A DNA stretch of 64,000 nucleotides. It comes from JBGSUZ01 sp964404895 (lineage in GTDB: Bacteria; Bacillota; Clostridia; Peptostreptococcales; Acidaminobacteraceae). This document shows, piece after piece, positions 9,507 through 18,759 of the stretch. The notes beneath the pieces are model-generated. The model was not told the origin of the DNA, made no database searches, and saw only the letters and a program-made list of their open reading frames with translations. The stretch's first letter is position 1; the number at the start of each line of letters is the position of its first letter. The position numbers and the translations under genes were made by a program. The stretch covers positions 682,001 through 746,000 of the forward strand of contig CAYOLV010000001.1 in NCBI GenBank assembly GCA_964404895.1, given 5' to 3'.

Positions 9507-9537
9507 ATGATACACCTTTACGTTACGTGAAGGTCAA
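9507..9537 (-). promoter_or_regulatory. MerR-type promoter/operator of the TipA-like gene
   Basis: On the minus strand, TTGACC (9532-9537) is separated by exactly 19 bp from TATCAT (9507-9512). The spacer holds a near-perfect 21-bp dyad (9514-9534) of form ACCTT-n-ACGT-n-ACGT-n-AAGGT. An overlong spacer filled by a dyad is the classical arrangement activated by MerR proteins through DNA untwisting. Confidence 0.82.
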
Positions 9538-9609
9538 GGGGGAAATAAAATAAAAACGATGTAAAAACATAGAATATTCACAAAATTTAGTTTTCGGACT
9601 AGGAATATA

Positions 9610-9641
9610 TTGACAATCGTATAAATAAAATTGTACGATTG
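9610..9641 (+). promoter_or_regulatory. Promoter of the RHS operon overlapped by a palindrome
   Basis: TTGACA (9610-9615), an 18-bp spacer and TACGAT (9634-9639) form a plausible sigma-A promoter. The dyad CAATCGTA (9614-9621) / TACGATTG (9634-9641), with 12 bp between arms, covers the edge of the -35 box and the -10 box, as expected for a repressor site. It precedes the first gene of the toxin island by about 60 bp. Confidence 0.55.
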
Positions 9642-9699
9642 ATTGGTGCGTTTTAAAATATAGAAATAATTCCAATGTATGGAGAAGGAGAAGACAGAA

Positions 9700-12525
9700 A
9701 TGCTTAAAAAAGTGACAGCAGTTTTAGTAGGGAGTATTATGCTTGTTCAAGGACTTATTACAAGTCCTGTATTTGCGCAAGCAGAGCAGTATGAATATGA
9801 GCGAACAAAGATCAATTATTCGGTTCAGGAGGTGGAGCAGAGGAATTTACATGGAAATGTGAGCGTTGCGGGTCGTTTTGAAGATTGTAAGGTAACGTTA
9901 TTGGATGCATTAGAAAAAAAATATGGACGTTCTGGGTTTGGCGAGTATGTCATAGATCAGAATACAGGAAATATTAGTGGCGTTAAACCCTATTCCGTGA
10001 ACGAGACCAACTTGCGCTCATACCCAATTTTGTACAGACAACAGACTAATCAGGTTTTATACAAATATGCATTTGAACTTATAGAAATGGTTGACGGCGG
10101 TTCTTTATACATGATGAGTCAACCTATGAACGAAGTATCGACAGAAGGTTATATCAATATACAGAAAAATTCGATAACCTCTTCTGCAGCAATACACGTT
10201 GAGCCGAGCATCGAAGCCAATATGAGCATGCAGCTCATGGGGAAATTAATTCCTATTGAACCACCTAAGAAAAAGAAGAATGACTACTGCGAAATTACTT
10301 GTAAAATATACGCGGTAAATGTCGTGTCCTCGTTGTCTCCAATCAAAGAAAAAATTATAGCTGGTGCAAATGACTACCCCTTAGATGGCATAATGAATGG
10401 CTACTATTATAAACGGTTATCTGCAATTAATAATATTTCACCACCTTTAATAAATGAAGTGCAAATAAAAGCTGATACACGAGGATTTACAGTATCACTG
10501 ACAACTGGAAATATTGCAGCAGATTTAGATGCAAAGCCATATCAGATTATTATTAATAATAAAGCAAGCAACTGGTGGGCAAAACCATATTTTGAAGTAG
10601 AACAATTACTGCCTAATAAAATTTATGCAATAACCGTAAGACTTAAGGGCATAAACGGCAAAATTGTTGAAAAAAAATTCAATAAAGCAACCTTAGCTGA
10701 GAAACCAAACATAGAAATTACTAAATTAACATTTTCGGATATAAGATTAAAAATTACAGATGAAAATCCTGTAAGTACAAAATACCAAATTAAAATTGGA
10801 GAGAAATACGTTCTTGAGAACGGTCAAATGAGTCCTATAGAACAGTGGATTCTTATACCAAGTCAACAGATTACAATTATTGAAAATCTAACAGAAGCAA
10901 ATAGCAAAATCAGTGTAAAAGCTAAAAATGAAGATAATGTGGTGACTACTGAAGCAGTGACACAAGGAGTGTCTCCTAGTAAAGGGGAGCAGTATTCATT
11001 TGAAAGGACAAAGGTGAGTTATTCGGTGAAGGAGGTAGCAAAACCTAAATACTTGAAGTTTGAAAGCTATCCGGGTCTTTACAGTGAGTGTAAGGATCAA
11101 ATTTTAGCATCCATTAAAAGTTACTTTGGAACTGAGTGCTATGAGTCTTATAGTTTAGACCTATTTTCTGGAATTTTAGCAGAAGTAAGCCCATATTCAC
11201 TAACCACCGCAGATTTACTAACTGGAATAGAATTTTACATTAAAAAGACAGATCAACAGTTCTGTAAGTATGTATTTGGAATTGCTGAAGTTGATTCTAA
11301 TGGTAAGTATCTAAGTAGCAAACCTCCATATGAGGAAATGAGCGGTATAAAAATAAACAAACTAGATAGCATTGAAATGACTTCACAATCAGTGGTTACT
11401 GACGGTTTTATTCATGACCCAGTAGTACCTGTTCGAGGTAACACCACCGAGGTGATTTATTCCAAAACTGATGTAAACATCGCCTGGAAATTCGAAGGAA
11501 ATAAGGAAATAATTATTGCTGGTGCTGGTGATTATCCTATGGACGGCCATTTCAACGGTTATTATTATAAAAGATTGTCGACTGTTAGAACGGTTCCACT
11601 ACCAGTGATAAATGATGTCAACGTTAAAGTTGAGCCTAATATGTTTGGAATAACTATATTAACAGACAGTTTGCCCTCAGATTTGGACAGCAGTCCATAT
11701 AAATTTATAGTAAATGGAGTAGAAACAAAATGGCAAACAAGCCCATATTATGAATTTAACAGTAAGGACATAGCACCCAATACGAGCTGTAAAATTGTTG
11801 TAATGCTAAAAGGTTTGAATGACAAAGTTGTTGAAAAAACACTCTATAAAATGACATTGGCTGAAAAACCCAATTTGGAAGTTACGAAATTATCCAACAC
11901 AATCTTAAAATTAAGAATTTTAGATAAAAACCCAGCAAGTACAAAATACCAAATCAAAATTGGAGAAAAATATGTACTTGAAAACGGTCAAATGAGTGCA
12001 ACAGAACAGTGGATTGCTATTCCAACTAAAGAGATTAACGTTATAGAGAACCTTACCGCAACAAACAGTAAAGTCAGTATAAAGGCTAAAAATGATGAGA
12101 ATGTACCTTCAAGTGAAACAATTCTTACACTAAGCCCTTCGTTGATCAATTATTTAAAAGTTACTGAAGGGACTTATGCCATAAAGTTGAAACTATCTCC
12201 ATCTGTGGCTACTACAACACTTGACAAAGCTCCTTATCAGTTCGTAGTTAACGGACAAGCGACAGAGTGGGGCAAACTGCCTTATTACACGGTTATGAAC
12301 TTACAGCCTAGTTCAGAATACAAGTTGATTGGACGAATTAAGGACAGCAATGGTTTCATTAGTGAAATAGAAGTTACTGGAAAAACACTATCGCAAGAGC
12401 AAAATTTGACTTTCACATATGACAACGCAAGTATGCTCATGGGAATTGAGCAACAAAATTCGAGTGACTCTTTCTATTATGACAGTTTGGGAAATCTGAT
12501 TCTAAAGTTATTTACGACAAAATAA
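9700..12525 (+). CDS. Secreted protein with duplicated FN3-like modules and a YD-repeat stub
   Basis: About 941 residues, no named family. ATG 9700 is preferred over ATG 9679 because GGAGAAGGAG sits at 9681-9690. A Sec signal ends near PVFAQA. The mature protein holds an internal duplication of about 400 residues, one copy starting near nt 9787 and the second near nt 10984. Both begin EQYxxERTK and share AGAxDYPxDG, NGYYYKRLS and KYQIKIGEKYVLENGQM. Each copy ends with FN3-like strands, and a third partial FN3-like unit follows. The last 40 residues (FTYDNASML...FYYDSLGNL) look like one YD repeat, the unit of the next gene, which starts 15 bp downstream. It may be a surface partner of the RHS protein or the rebuilt 5' part of an older RHS gene. 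Confidence 0.7.
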   Translation: MLKKVTAVLVGSIMLVQGLITSPVFAQAEQYEYERTKINYSVQEVEQRNLHGNVSVAGRFEDCKVTLLDALEKKYGRSGFGEYVIDQNTGNISGVKPYSVNETNLRSYPILYRQQTNQVLYKYAFELIEMVDGGSLYMMSQPMNEVSTEGYINIQKNSITSSAAIHVEPSIEANMSMQLMGKLIPIEPPKKKKNDYCEITCKIYAVNVVSSLSPIKEKIIAGANDYPLDGIMNGYYYKRLSAINNISPPLINEVQIKADTRGFTVSLTTGNIAADLDAKPYQIIINNKASNWWAKPYFEVEQLLPNKIYAITVRLKGINGKIVEKKFNKATLAEKPNIEITKLTFSDIRLKITDENPVSTKYQIKIGEKYVLENGQMSPIEQWILIPSQQITIIENLTEANSKISVKAKNEDNVVTTEAVTQGVSPSKGEQYSFERTKVSYSVKEVAKPKYLKFESYPGLYSECKDQILASIKSYFGTECYESYSLDLFSGILAEVSPYSLTTADLLTGIEFYIKKTDQQFCKYVFGIAEVDSNGKYLSSKPPYEEMSGIKINKLDSIEMTSQSVVTDGFIHDPVVPVRGNTTEVIYSKTDVNIAWKFEGNKEIIIAGAGDYPMDGHFNGYYYKRLSTVRTVPLPVINDVNVKVEPNMFGITILTDSLPSDLDSSPYKFIVNGVETKWQTSPYYEFNSKDIAPNTSCKIVVMLKGLNDKVVEKTLYKMTLAEKPNLEVTKLSNTILKLRILDKNPASTKYQIKIGEKYVLENGQMSATEQWIAIPTKEINVIENLTATNSKVSIKAKNDENVPSSETILTLSPSLINYLKVTEGTYAIKLKLSPSVATTTLDKAPYQFVVNGQATEWGKLPYYTVMNLQPSSEYKLIGRIKDSNGFISEIEVTGKTLSQEQNLTFTYDNASMLMGIEQQNSSDSFYYDSLGNLILKLFTTK

Positions 12526-12540
12526 ATGGAGGTATACAAA

Positions 12541-15500
12541 ATGAAATTTAAGAAGTTAACAGCCATACTAATTGCAACTTTAATGATATTTGAAATGATT
12601 CCAATTGAACCAAATTACGCTAATGCCCAACTCTCTTCAGAGGAAAATACAACTAAAACTGTTGAGACATTTGAAGTTCCGCCAAGTCCAACTACCCTTG
12701 AAGTGGATGTAGTATCACAAATTTTTAATACAACAGTAGACAAAGAGATAAATAAGAAAGGTGAAGGTACAGACAATAAGAACAATGAATTATCAACTGA
12801 TTCAAATAGCAGTGACAGTTCAAACTATAGTAAATTCAACACATTAACGGCTCCATTTGCTATTAATAATTTAAGAAATAAAAATTATGTGTTAGCAGCT
12901 GGTGAAACAATTTCGCCAGTTACGGGAGATTTGACACTCAATTATACAGACCTGTCTCTACCGGGTAGAAATGGACTAGACTTATCTGTTGGTAGAACCT
13001 ATCAAAGCAATCAATCCCTTTTGGGAGACAGAGCCTTAAGTAGACAAGGTATACTGTATCAAGAGAACTCAACCTATCTGAATAATAGATATTTTTTAGG
13101 AAGTGGCTGGTCGTTTAATTTCCCTTCTGTGGAAGTAAGAACACAAAATAGTAATTCAGAATTGTATTATCACGATGGATTTGGACAAATTGAGCATGTG
13201 GTTTTTGGAGGAACTCAAAGCAATTTAGAAAAGCATTATGAAAACGATGCGAAGTTTGATAGAGATTGTTCTTTTTCAAATGGGCAGATCCAATCAGCCT
13301 ATGTATATATCTCTCAAGATCAAACCAAACAGTATTTTTCTAAAGATGGTCGACTGCTTGGCATTGTTGATCGTTTTAATAACAAGATGACCTTTAAACA
13401 TAAAGACACACTCGTTGCCAATTTAGTCCCCAATTTTGATTTTGCTTATTCCGAAGGTCAAAATGGATTTGGCTGGACTAAGACTATTGGAAATGGGATG
13501 GGATGCGATTATGACCCAACTTCAGGTTATGGTGATAAAACTTCATTAAAATACTGGTCTGGAAATGAGAATGCATCTGCAGTTGAATCATATAGCCAAT
13601 TTATAGAAGTAAAACCAGAACAAAATTATAAACTTGAAGCGTTTACTAAAAATCAATTAGTTAATGGATCAAGTCAAATCGGTTATGTTGAGTATCGAGG
13701 CCTTGTTAATGATTCAAGCTATATTAACAATACTAAGATGTTTGACATAGCAACTAGTGCGGATTGGACAAAAAACGAAATTAAGTTTACAACGAGCAAA
13801 GACACTCAGTATGTAAGGCTAATCTTTAAAAATACTGGAAAAGGCGTTAGTAGAATAGACAATATTGTACTAGGAGAAGAGTGGCCTTTAATTGATGAAA
13901 TAACAGACTCTGTTGGAAGAGTTATTCGTTTTAATTACACTAACAATCTATATGACACTGCAACTGATGGAAAAGATTCAATTGAAGTTACAGTTTCAAA
14001 CCCTTATGATGGCAGACGTGCAAACATTAGATACGATAAGGAACGATTAAAGTTAGAGTATAGTGGATATGATAAGCTAGGACCGAGCAAATCATTAATG
14101 TGTAAAGAAGGACGTTTGTTTACTTCCCTTCGACAAGCTATAGTTTCAGGGGACACAACAATCTATGGTTACGAGTATGGAAAAGGCAAGTATTCTGCAG
14201 ACAAGAAGTCACTAACAGAAGATTCTTGGAGTGGGTACTATTTAAATTTAATAAGTACTAATACTGTGAGAGAGAAAACCGCTTTTGAGTATGAAGAGAC
14301 CATTAAAAATTTAGGAGACATGGGTTGTTTTCAAACTTGGAGGGTATTATCAAGATCGAATTATCTAAATACAGGTCAGCAGATTGGAAATAAGACTGGG
14401 TATCAAAAATATAGCTATTCGAGTAGTAAAAACTCAAAATTATATACCAACGAGACTGGCTATCCTGATAACATCTCTGCCGATGATGAATCATTCAAGA
14501 TTAATACGACCATGTCACAGTTGAATGGAATTGTTAAAAAATGGGACTTTGCAGGTTCGAAATTAAAAAAATCTTCAACAATGGATGCTGACAATTTAGA
14601 ACAGGCTATTATTTATGAAAGTTATCATCCTGTATTTAAAGATTCTCCTACAAAGATATGCTTATCAACCGCAAAACTAACAGGAAATAATTCTGGAACA
14701 GGACAAACTGTCTTACAGGAATCCAAGCAGTACATTGAAAATACCTACAATGACTGGGGTGGACTTGCATCTACCACTAAACCTATGACCTCAGAACAGT
14801 TGGCTAATGTCAGTGAGAAGCAAAAACTGACCACAAGTTATGAGTACAACCCAACATTTAAACTGCCAACAAAAACAAGCTACTATCAAAACAGTGACAG
14901 ACAGGTAAGCGAGACCTGTGCTTATACTGCTCTAGGACAACTAGAATACATCATAAACCTGAGGGGGGAGAAGACCGCTTTTGAATATGGTCTGCCAAAT
15001 TACCCAGGACTAGTAACCAAACAGACCCAGTTCACAGGAAAAGGGAGTTCGACAATCACAACCTTCGCTTACGGGGCTAGTGGAGGTACTGCATACCCTA
15101 CAGAAACTACAACACCTTATACCAAGTCAAACGGAACCGCAACTAATAGTATCACAGCAAATAGTACAGTCAGAACTGAATATGAAATGCTGTTTGGCAA
15201 TCCAAAATCAGTAACGGATCCAAATGGAAATACAACCCAATATAGTTATGATACAAATGGTAGATTAACGGATGTAACCTACCCGGCAGTGTCAGAAACT
15301 GATGGACAGTATGTTTACCGAGAAAATTACCAATACCAAACATTCGACTTTGCAGAACCTGTAAGTTTCTGGCTTTTCAGTGTGATTACCCAAAAAACAA
15401 AAACGCCAGTAAGCGGTGGTGAAACAATTCTTTACGACAAGAAAAAAGAGTATTACGATAGTGATGGCAAGCTTCACTTAAGGGAACAGAACACCACAGA

Positions 15501-17901
15501 ACTCGTGCGCCCCAGCATGAGCAGCTACACATACGACAACTACGGACAATTAAAAAGCTCAAAAAACCCAAATGGCAATCAAGTTTTCTATAGCTTTGAT
15601 GGTTGGGGAAGAGCCAAAAGCGTTACTGACCCTTACGGTAACAGTTATGTTTGCGACTACGACCCAATTAACCGCACTAAAACCACGTCATTCCTAGCAA
15701 CAGGAACTAGCGGTGCTCAAAAACAACTTACAGAAACCTACGATCAATGGGACAGACTTGTTAGAAGAACTGCTTACCCAACTGGAACAGAACAGGACAA
15801 ACTAGAAGAACGCATTAACTACGACTATCTAGGAAATGTGTTAGATGTTACCAATCCAAAAGGCGAAACTACTCATTACACATACTCACCAGCCAATGAA
15901 CTTATCAAAGTAACGGAGCCAAGCGGCGACGCAGTGGACTACTCTTACAACAGTTTTGGTGGGCTTACTGAACAAAAACAACATGAGGGCGCTAAAACTT
16001 TTACAAAGAGTAAATACTACGACGGACGCGGTGTTTTAACCCAGTTAAATGAAGCAAACGGAAGAGTCAGTAAGTTTATTTGCGATGCCATGGGTCTGCC
16101 AATAGAAATTAACGAAGCAGGCAGCCGCACTAAAAAACTGAGCTATGACACCCTCAACCGAATCACACAAATCAATAGCGTTGACGAAAGCCTCAAAACC
16201 AGCTATGGAACTTATGGCGTAGAAAAACTAGAAAGTCTAAAATCAGGGGTAGCCACATCCACCCTAAATTTCGGTTATAACAAAAGGGGTCTTATTTCCG
16301 AGAGTACAAGAAACGGCAAAACCACCCGCTTTGAATATGACCCAGCAGGCAACGTGACCAAAATGACCACCCCAGAAGAACTGGTACAAAGTTACACCTA
16401 CAACCCCCGGGAACAGGTCGAAAGCCTCTCTGTGGATGGTAAAGCCTTCACCTATGAATACTATCCAAACGGTCTGCTAAAAAGCACCACCTATCCCTCT
16501 TTTAAAACAGGGGTAACCCTCAGCTGTACCTATAGTTACGACAACGCCAAACGGCTTATTGAAATGAGCTATATGAAAAACGGCGAACCTTATGTAAAGT
16601 ATAACTATGATTACGATCCAAACGGGAACATCATCGGTGAAAAGGTTAACGATGTTCTCGAAAAGTCATACACCTTCAACAACCGCGGACAACTTGCAAG
16701 TACCACATTCAAAGACAAAGGCACCCGCACCTACGCCTACGACAGCCGTGGTAACCGCACCAAAGCCACAGGCCCAGTGACGGAGTTCAAAGACAGAACC
16801 GAAACTGCCTACAGCTGGGACGCATGGGACAGACTCTCAAACGTCAAACAGGGCGAAGAAACCCTAGCCAGCTTCCAATATGACGCGACTGGCATACGCT
16901 ACTCCAAAACCACAGAAACGGGCACCACCACCTACAACTGTGACAACAATGGCAGAGTCATTACGGAATACAACGAAGAAGGCATAAAAGCCCAGAACAT
17001 ATGGGGCAATGGCATCCTCGCAAGAAAAGTGGACGGTGCAACCTATTATTACCTCACCAACACCCACGGCGACGTCATGGAAATACTGGACGAGTCTGGC
17101 AAAACAGTGAACCGCTATAAATACGATGAGTGGGGCAATGCCATAGAAGCCGTCGAAACCATAGAAAATCCAATCCGCTTTGCCGGGGAATATTTCGATG
17201 AAGAAACTGGCCTCTATTACCTCCGTGCCCGCTACTACGACCCAAGCCTAGCAAGGTTCATCAGCAAAGACAGTTACGAAGGTCAAGTAACGAACCCGCA
17301 GAGTTTAAACCAGTATACTTATTGTGATAACAACCCAATTATGTTTGTGGATCCGACGGGGCATGATCCAGAGGACCATGGAGACAAGTATATTAATATC
17401 GATCCGGGTACAATTATAAGTATAATGGATCTTACACCTATAGGATGGGCAATTATAGCAGCTGAACTGAAAGGTGCAAAACTACCTAGGAATGGCACTC
17501 TGGATAAACTCACTTATGCGCTAGCTGTTAAAGCTCTGGCTAAGAATGGAATTGAGCTGGGGGTTAAGACTGGTGTTAAAAATCTAGGCAAGGGTGCGGT
17601 AAAGTCTGTTTCCAATATGGGTGAGTTCTTTAGTGAAGGATTTGGGAAAGGAATCAAAAATAATCTTTCAAAAACTACTGTAGAATTCCAAGGACAGTCA
17701 ATTTATAGGGTTACAGGAAAGACTGGAAATGAATATTTGAAAAAAGGGTATGGCGTGTATTTAGATGCTCTTCACAAAGACCATTTAGAAGTGGTTAATA
17801 AAGTTGGTAAAGTCATCTATGTTTTGAATTTGGATGGTACATTAAACGCTGATAAAACAGCTAAGGCATTGAAAGAGGCAAGAACAGTTAAAGGATGGTA
17901 A
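12541..17901 (+). CDS. Full-length secreted RHS/YD-repeat polymorphic toxin (WapA-like)
   Basis: About 1786 residues. Start 12541 is chosen from GGAGG at 12528-12532 and the signal peptide MKFKKLTAILIATLMIF. Order: low-complexity Ser/Asn/Thr region; RHS entry segment (VTGDLTLNYTDLSLPGRNG, about 125-160); a jelly-roll, carbohydrate-binding-like insert (about 294-447); many YD repeats (about 780-1530); RHS core (RFAGEYFDEETGLYYLRARYYDP, about 1547); the DPTGHDPEDHGD boundary; a conserved pretoxin linker (IDPGTIISIMDLTPIG to ELGVKT, about 1615-1675); and a unique toxin tip (about 1676-1786, ending LNADKTAKALKEARTVKGW). RHS shells encapsulate the toxin tip, which is delivered to neighbouring cells. 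The tip's activity is not identified. Its likely immunity gene follows after 4 bp. Confidence 0.93.
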   Translation: MKFKKLTAILIATLMIFEMIPIEPNYANAQLSSEENTTKTVETFEVPPSPTTLEVDVVSQIFNTTVDKEINKKGEGTDNKNNELSTDSNSSDSSNYSKFNTLTAPFAINNLRNKNYVLAAGETISPVTGDLTLNYTDLSLPGRNGLDLSVGRTYQSNQSLLGDRALSRQGILYQENSTYLNNRYFLGSGWSFNFPSVEVRTQNSNSELYYHDGFGQIEHVVFGGTQSNLEKHYENDAKFDRDCSFSNGQIQSAYVYISQDQTKQYFSKDGRLLGIVDRFNNKMTFKHKDTLVANLVPNFDFAYSEGQNGFGWTKTIGNGMGCDYDPTSGYGDKTSLKYWSGNENASAVESYSQFIEVKPEQNYKLEAFTKNQLVNGSSQIGYVEYRGLVNDSSYINNTKMFDIATSADWTKNEIKFTTSKDTQYVRLIFKNTGKGVSRIDNIVLGEEWPLIDEITDSVGRVIRFNYTNNLYDTATDGKDSIEVTVSNPYDGRRANIRYDKERLKLEYSGYDKLGPSKSLMCKEGRLFTSLRQAIVSGDTTIYGYEYGKGKYSADKKSLTEDSWSGYYLNLISTNTVREKTAFEYEETIKNLGDMGCFQTWRVLSRSNYLNTGQQIGNKTGYQKYSYSSSKNSKLYTNETGYPDNISADDESFKINTTMSQLNGIVKKWDFAGSKLKKSSTMDADNLEQAIIYESYHPVFKDSPTKICLSTAKLTGNNSGTGQTVLQESKQYIENTYNDWGGLASTTKPMTSEQLANVSEKQKLTTSYEYNPTFKLPTKTSYYQNSDRQVSETCAYTALGQLEYIINLRGEKTAFEYGLPNYPGLVTKQTQFTGKGSSTITTFAYGASGGTAYPTETTTPYTKSNGTATNSITANSTVRTEYEMLFGNPKSVTDPNGNTTQYSYDTNGRLTDVTYPAVSETDGQYVYRENYQYQTFDFAEPVSFWLFSVITQKTKTPVSGGETILYDKKKEYYDSDGKLHLREQNTTELVRPSMSSYTYDNYGQLKSSKNPNGNQVFYSFDGWGRAKSVTDPYGNSYVCDYDPINRTKTTSFLATGTSGAQKQLTETYDQWDRLVRRTAYPTGTEQDKLEERINYDYLGNVLDVTNPKGETTHYTYSPANELIKVTEPSGDAVDYSYNSFGGLTEQKQHEGAKTFTKSKYYDGRGVLTQLNEANGRVSKFICDAMGLPIEINEAGSRTKKLSYDTLNRITQINSVDESLKTSYGTYGVEKLESLKSGVATSTLNFGYNKRGLISESTRNGKTTRFEYDPAGNVTKMTTPEELVQSYTYNPREQVESLSVDGKAFTYEYYPNGLLKSTTYPSFKTGVTLSCTYSYDNAKRLIEMSYMKNGEPYVKYNYDYDPNGNIIGEKVNDVLEKSYTFNNRGQLASTTFKDKGTRTYAYDSRGNRTKATGPVTEFKDRTETAYSWDAWDRLSNVKQGEETLASFQYDATGIRYSKTTETGTTTYNCDNNGRVITEYNEEGIKAQNIWGNGILARKVDGATYYYLTNTHGDVMEILDESGKTVNRYKYDEWGNAIEAVETIENPIRFAGEYFDEETGLYYLRARYYDPSLARFISKDSYEGQVTNPQSLNQYTYCDNNPIMFVDPTGHDPEDHGDKYINIDPGTIISIMDLTPIGWAIIAAELKGAKLPRNGTLDKLTYALAVKALAKNGIELGVKTGVKNLGKGAVKSVSNMGEFFSEGFGKGIKNNLSKTTVEFQGQSIYRVTGKTGNEYLKKGYGVYLDALHKDHLEVVNKVGKVIYVLNLDGTLNADKTAKALKEARTVKGW

Positions 17902-17905
17902 CGAG

Positions 17906-18220
17906 ATGGGAAATATTGCTATTTGTTTAGAGAAAACACTAGACTACATTGAGGGGGTATTATCTGAAAATGAGTTAATAGATAAGTTTTCAGACAAGAT
18001 ATACGAGCAGAGAGAAAATCTAGATGATTTTAAGAAAGTGCTAAATCAATATACGGATGAAATATTGACGTACACCTCTTATGAGCCAATCGGAAGTGAT
18101 GAAACGTTAAATAAGTTAATGACTGTTCATAAGTTTTTGGCTGATATAGATTGGCATATTTCCGAAATTAATGAGCTAAAGGATGAAGTGGTTAAATTAT
18201 GCTCATCAAGAAGAGAATAG
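17906..18220 (+). CDS. Putative immunity protein for toxin tip 1
   Basis: A 104-residue acidic, mostly helical protein without signal or membrane segment. No family recognised. It starts 4 bp after the RHS stop, with AAGGATGG overlapping the end of the toxin gene. Position, size, acidity and the presence of a different small gene after each other toxin tip in this locus support an immunity role against the tip of the full-length RHS protein. This is inference from context only. Confidence 0.65.
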   Translation: MGNIAICLEKTLDYIEGVLSENELIDKFSDKIYEQRENLDDFKKVLNQYTDEILTYTSYEPIGSDETLNKLMTVHKFLADIDWHISEINELKDEVVKLCSSRRE

Positions 18221-18227
18221 TGACTAA

Positions 18228-18639
18228 TTGGTGTTGCTTAAGTTCATCAACATGCTCTTCTTAAGAAGAGTCTTGTTAGCGACAGTAATGAGATTAATAA
18301 AAGTATGCATGGTTTTACTCCTATATGATATTGAAACTTTAGAACAAGCTATAATGACTGGGTTTTCTCAATGCTATTCAATGGAACCAGATGAAGACTC
18401 CAAACAGTGTTCTATAGAGAAGTAATTTAAAGTCAAAGGATTTACTAAAGCAACTAAAGATTTGTTGTTAGTATCATTATCGTGGTTCAAAGATAAAGGA
18501 TATACCGTGAAGCCTACTATCTAATACGAAAAAGCAAGGATTTGACTTCGTGAGGGAAAGAAATATCAACATTGAGACGGACTATCAAAAAGGACAGCTT
18601 GCGCAAACGGTACTCGATGCGTTTGATGTTTCGGAGTAA
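18228..18639 (+). pseudogene. Eroded gene of unknown family, remnant copy 1
   Basis: One frame reads from about 18228 to a TAA at 18423, then continues in the same frame (FKVKGFTKATKDLLL...KGYTVKPTI) to a second stop near 18522. A further piece in another frame, about 18528-18639, encodes RERNINIETDYQKGQLAQ and a short tail ending in a stop. No good start codon or ribosome-binding site exists. The last piece recurs at 24226-24313 as RERNINIKTDYQNGQLAQ. I read this as debris of a gene once carried by toxin cassettes, perhaps an immunity or toxin-tip gene. A perfect 16-bp palindrome CTCTTCTTAAGAAGAG lies at 18255-18270. Confidence 0.5.
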
Positions 18640-18743
18640 ACGTAAAGGGTTATAAGTAAAATCTGACATAAATGAAAAGCGTTGCTGTAAATTTTATGAG
18701 CTTCTTCTTCGACTAGAGGAAGCTCTTTTTTTTAGGATTTTCA
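18552..18743 (+). repeat. Cassette-boundary repeat, copy 1
   Basis: About 190 bp clearly homologous by eye to 24226-24421. It contains the 3' end of the eroded gene, an untranslated stretch (GTAAAGGGTTA and CTGTAAATTTTA in common), the terminator hairpin and the trailing GGATTTTCA. An RHS fragment resumes directly after it. Confidence 0.75.
18698..18733 (+). terminator. Cassette terminator T1
   Basis: GAGCTTC (18698-18704) pairs with GAAGCTC (18719-18725), followed by eight T. Near-identical hairpins occur at 22336-22372 and 24375-24410, always between an immunity or debris segment and the next module. Confidence 0.85.
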
Positions 18744-18759
18744 TATCGCCTACTATCCT

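Noticed and set aside
18228..18425. Intact 65-codon gene after immunity 1
   Set aside because: Starts at TTG without a ribosome-binding site and the same frame continues after its stop with plausible protein, so it is treated as a pseudogene.
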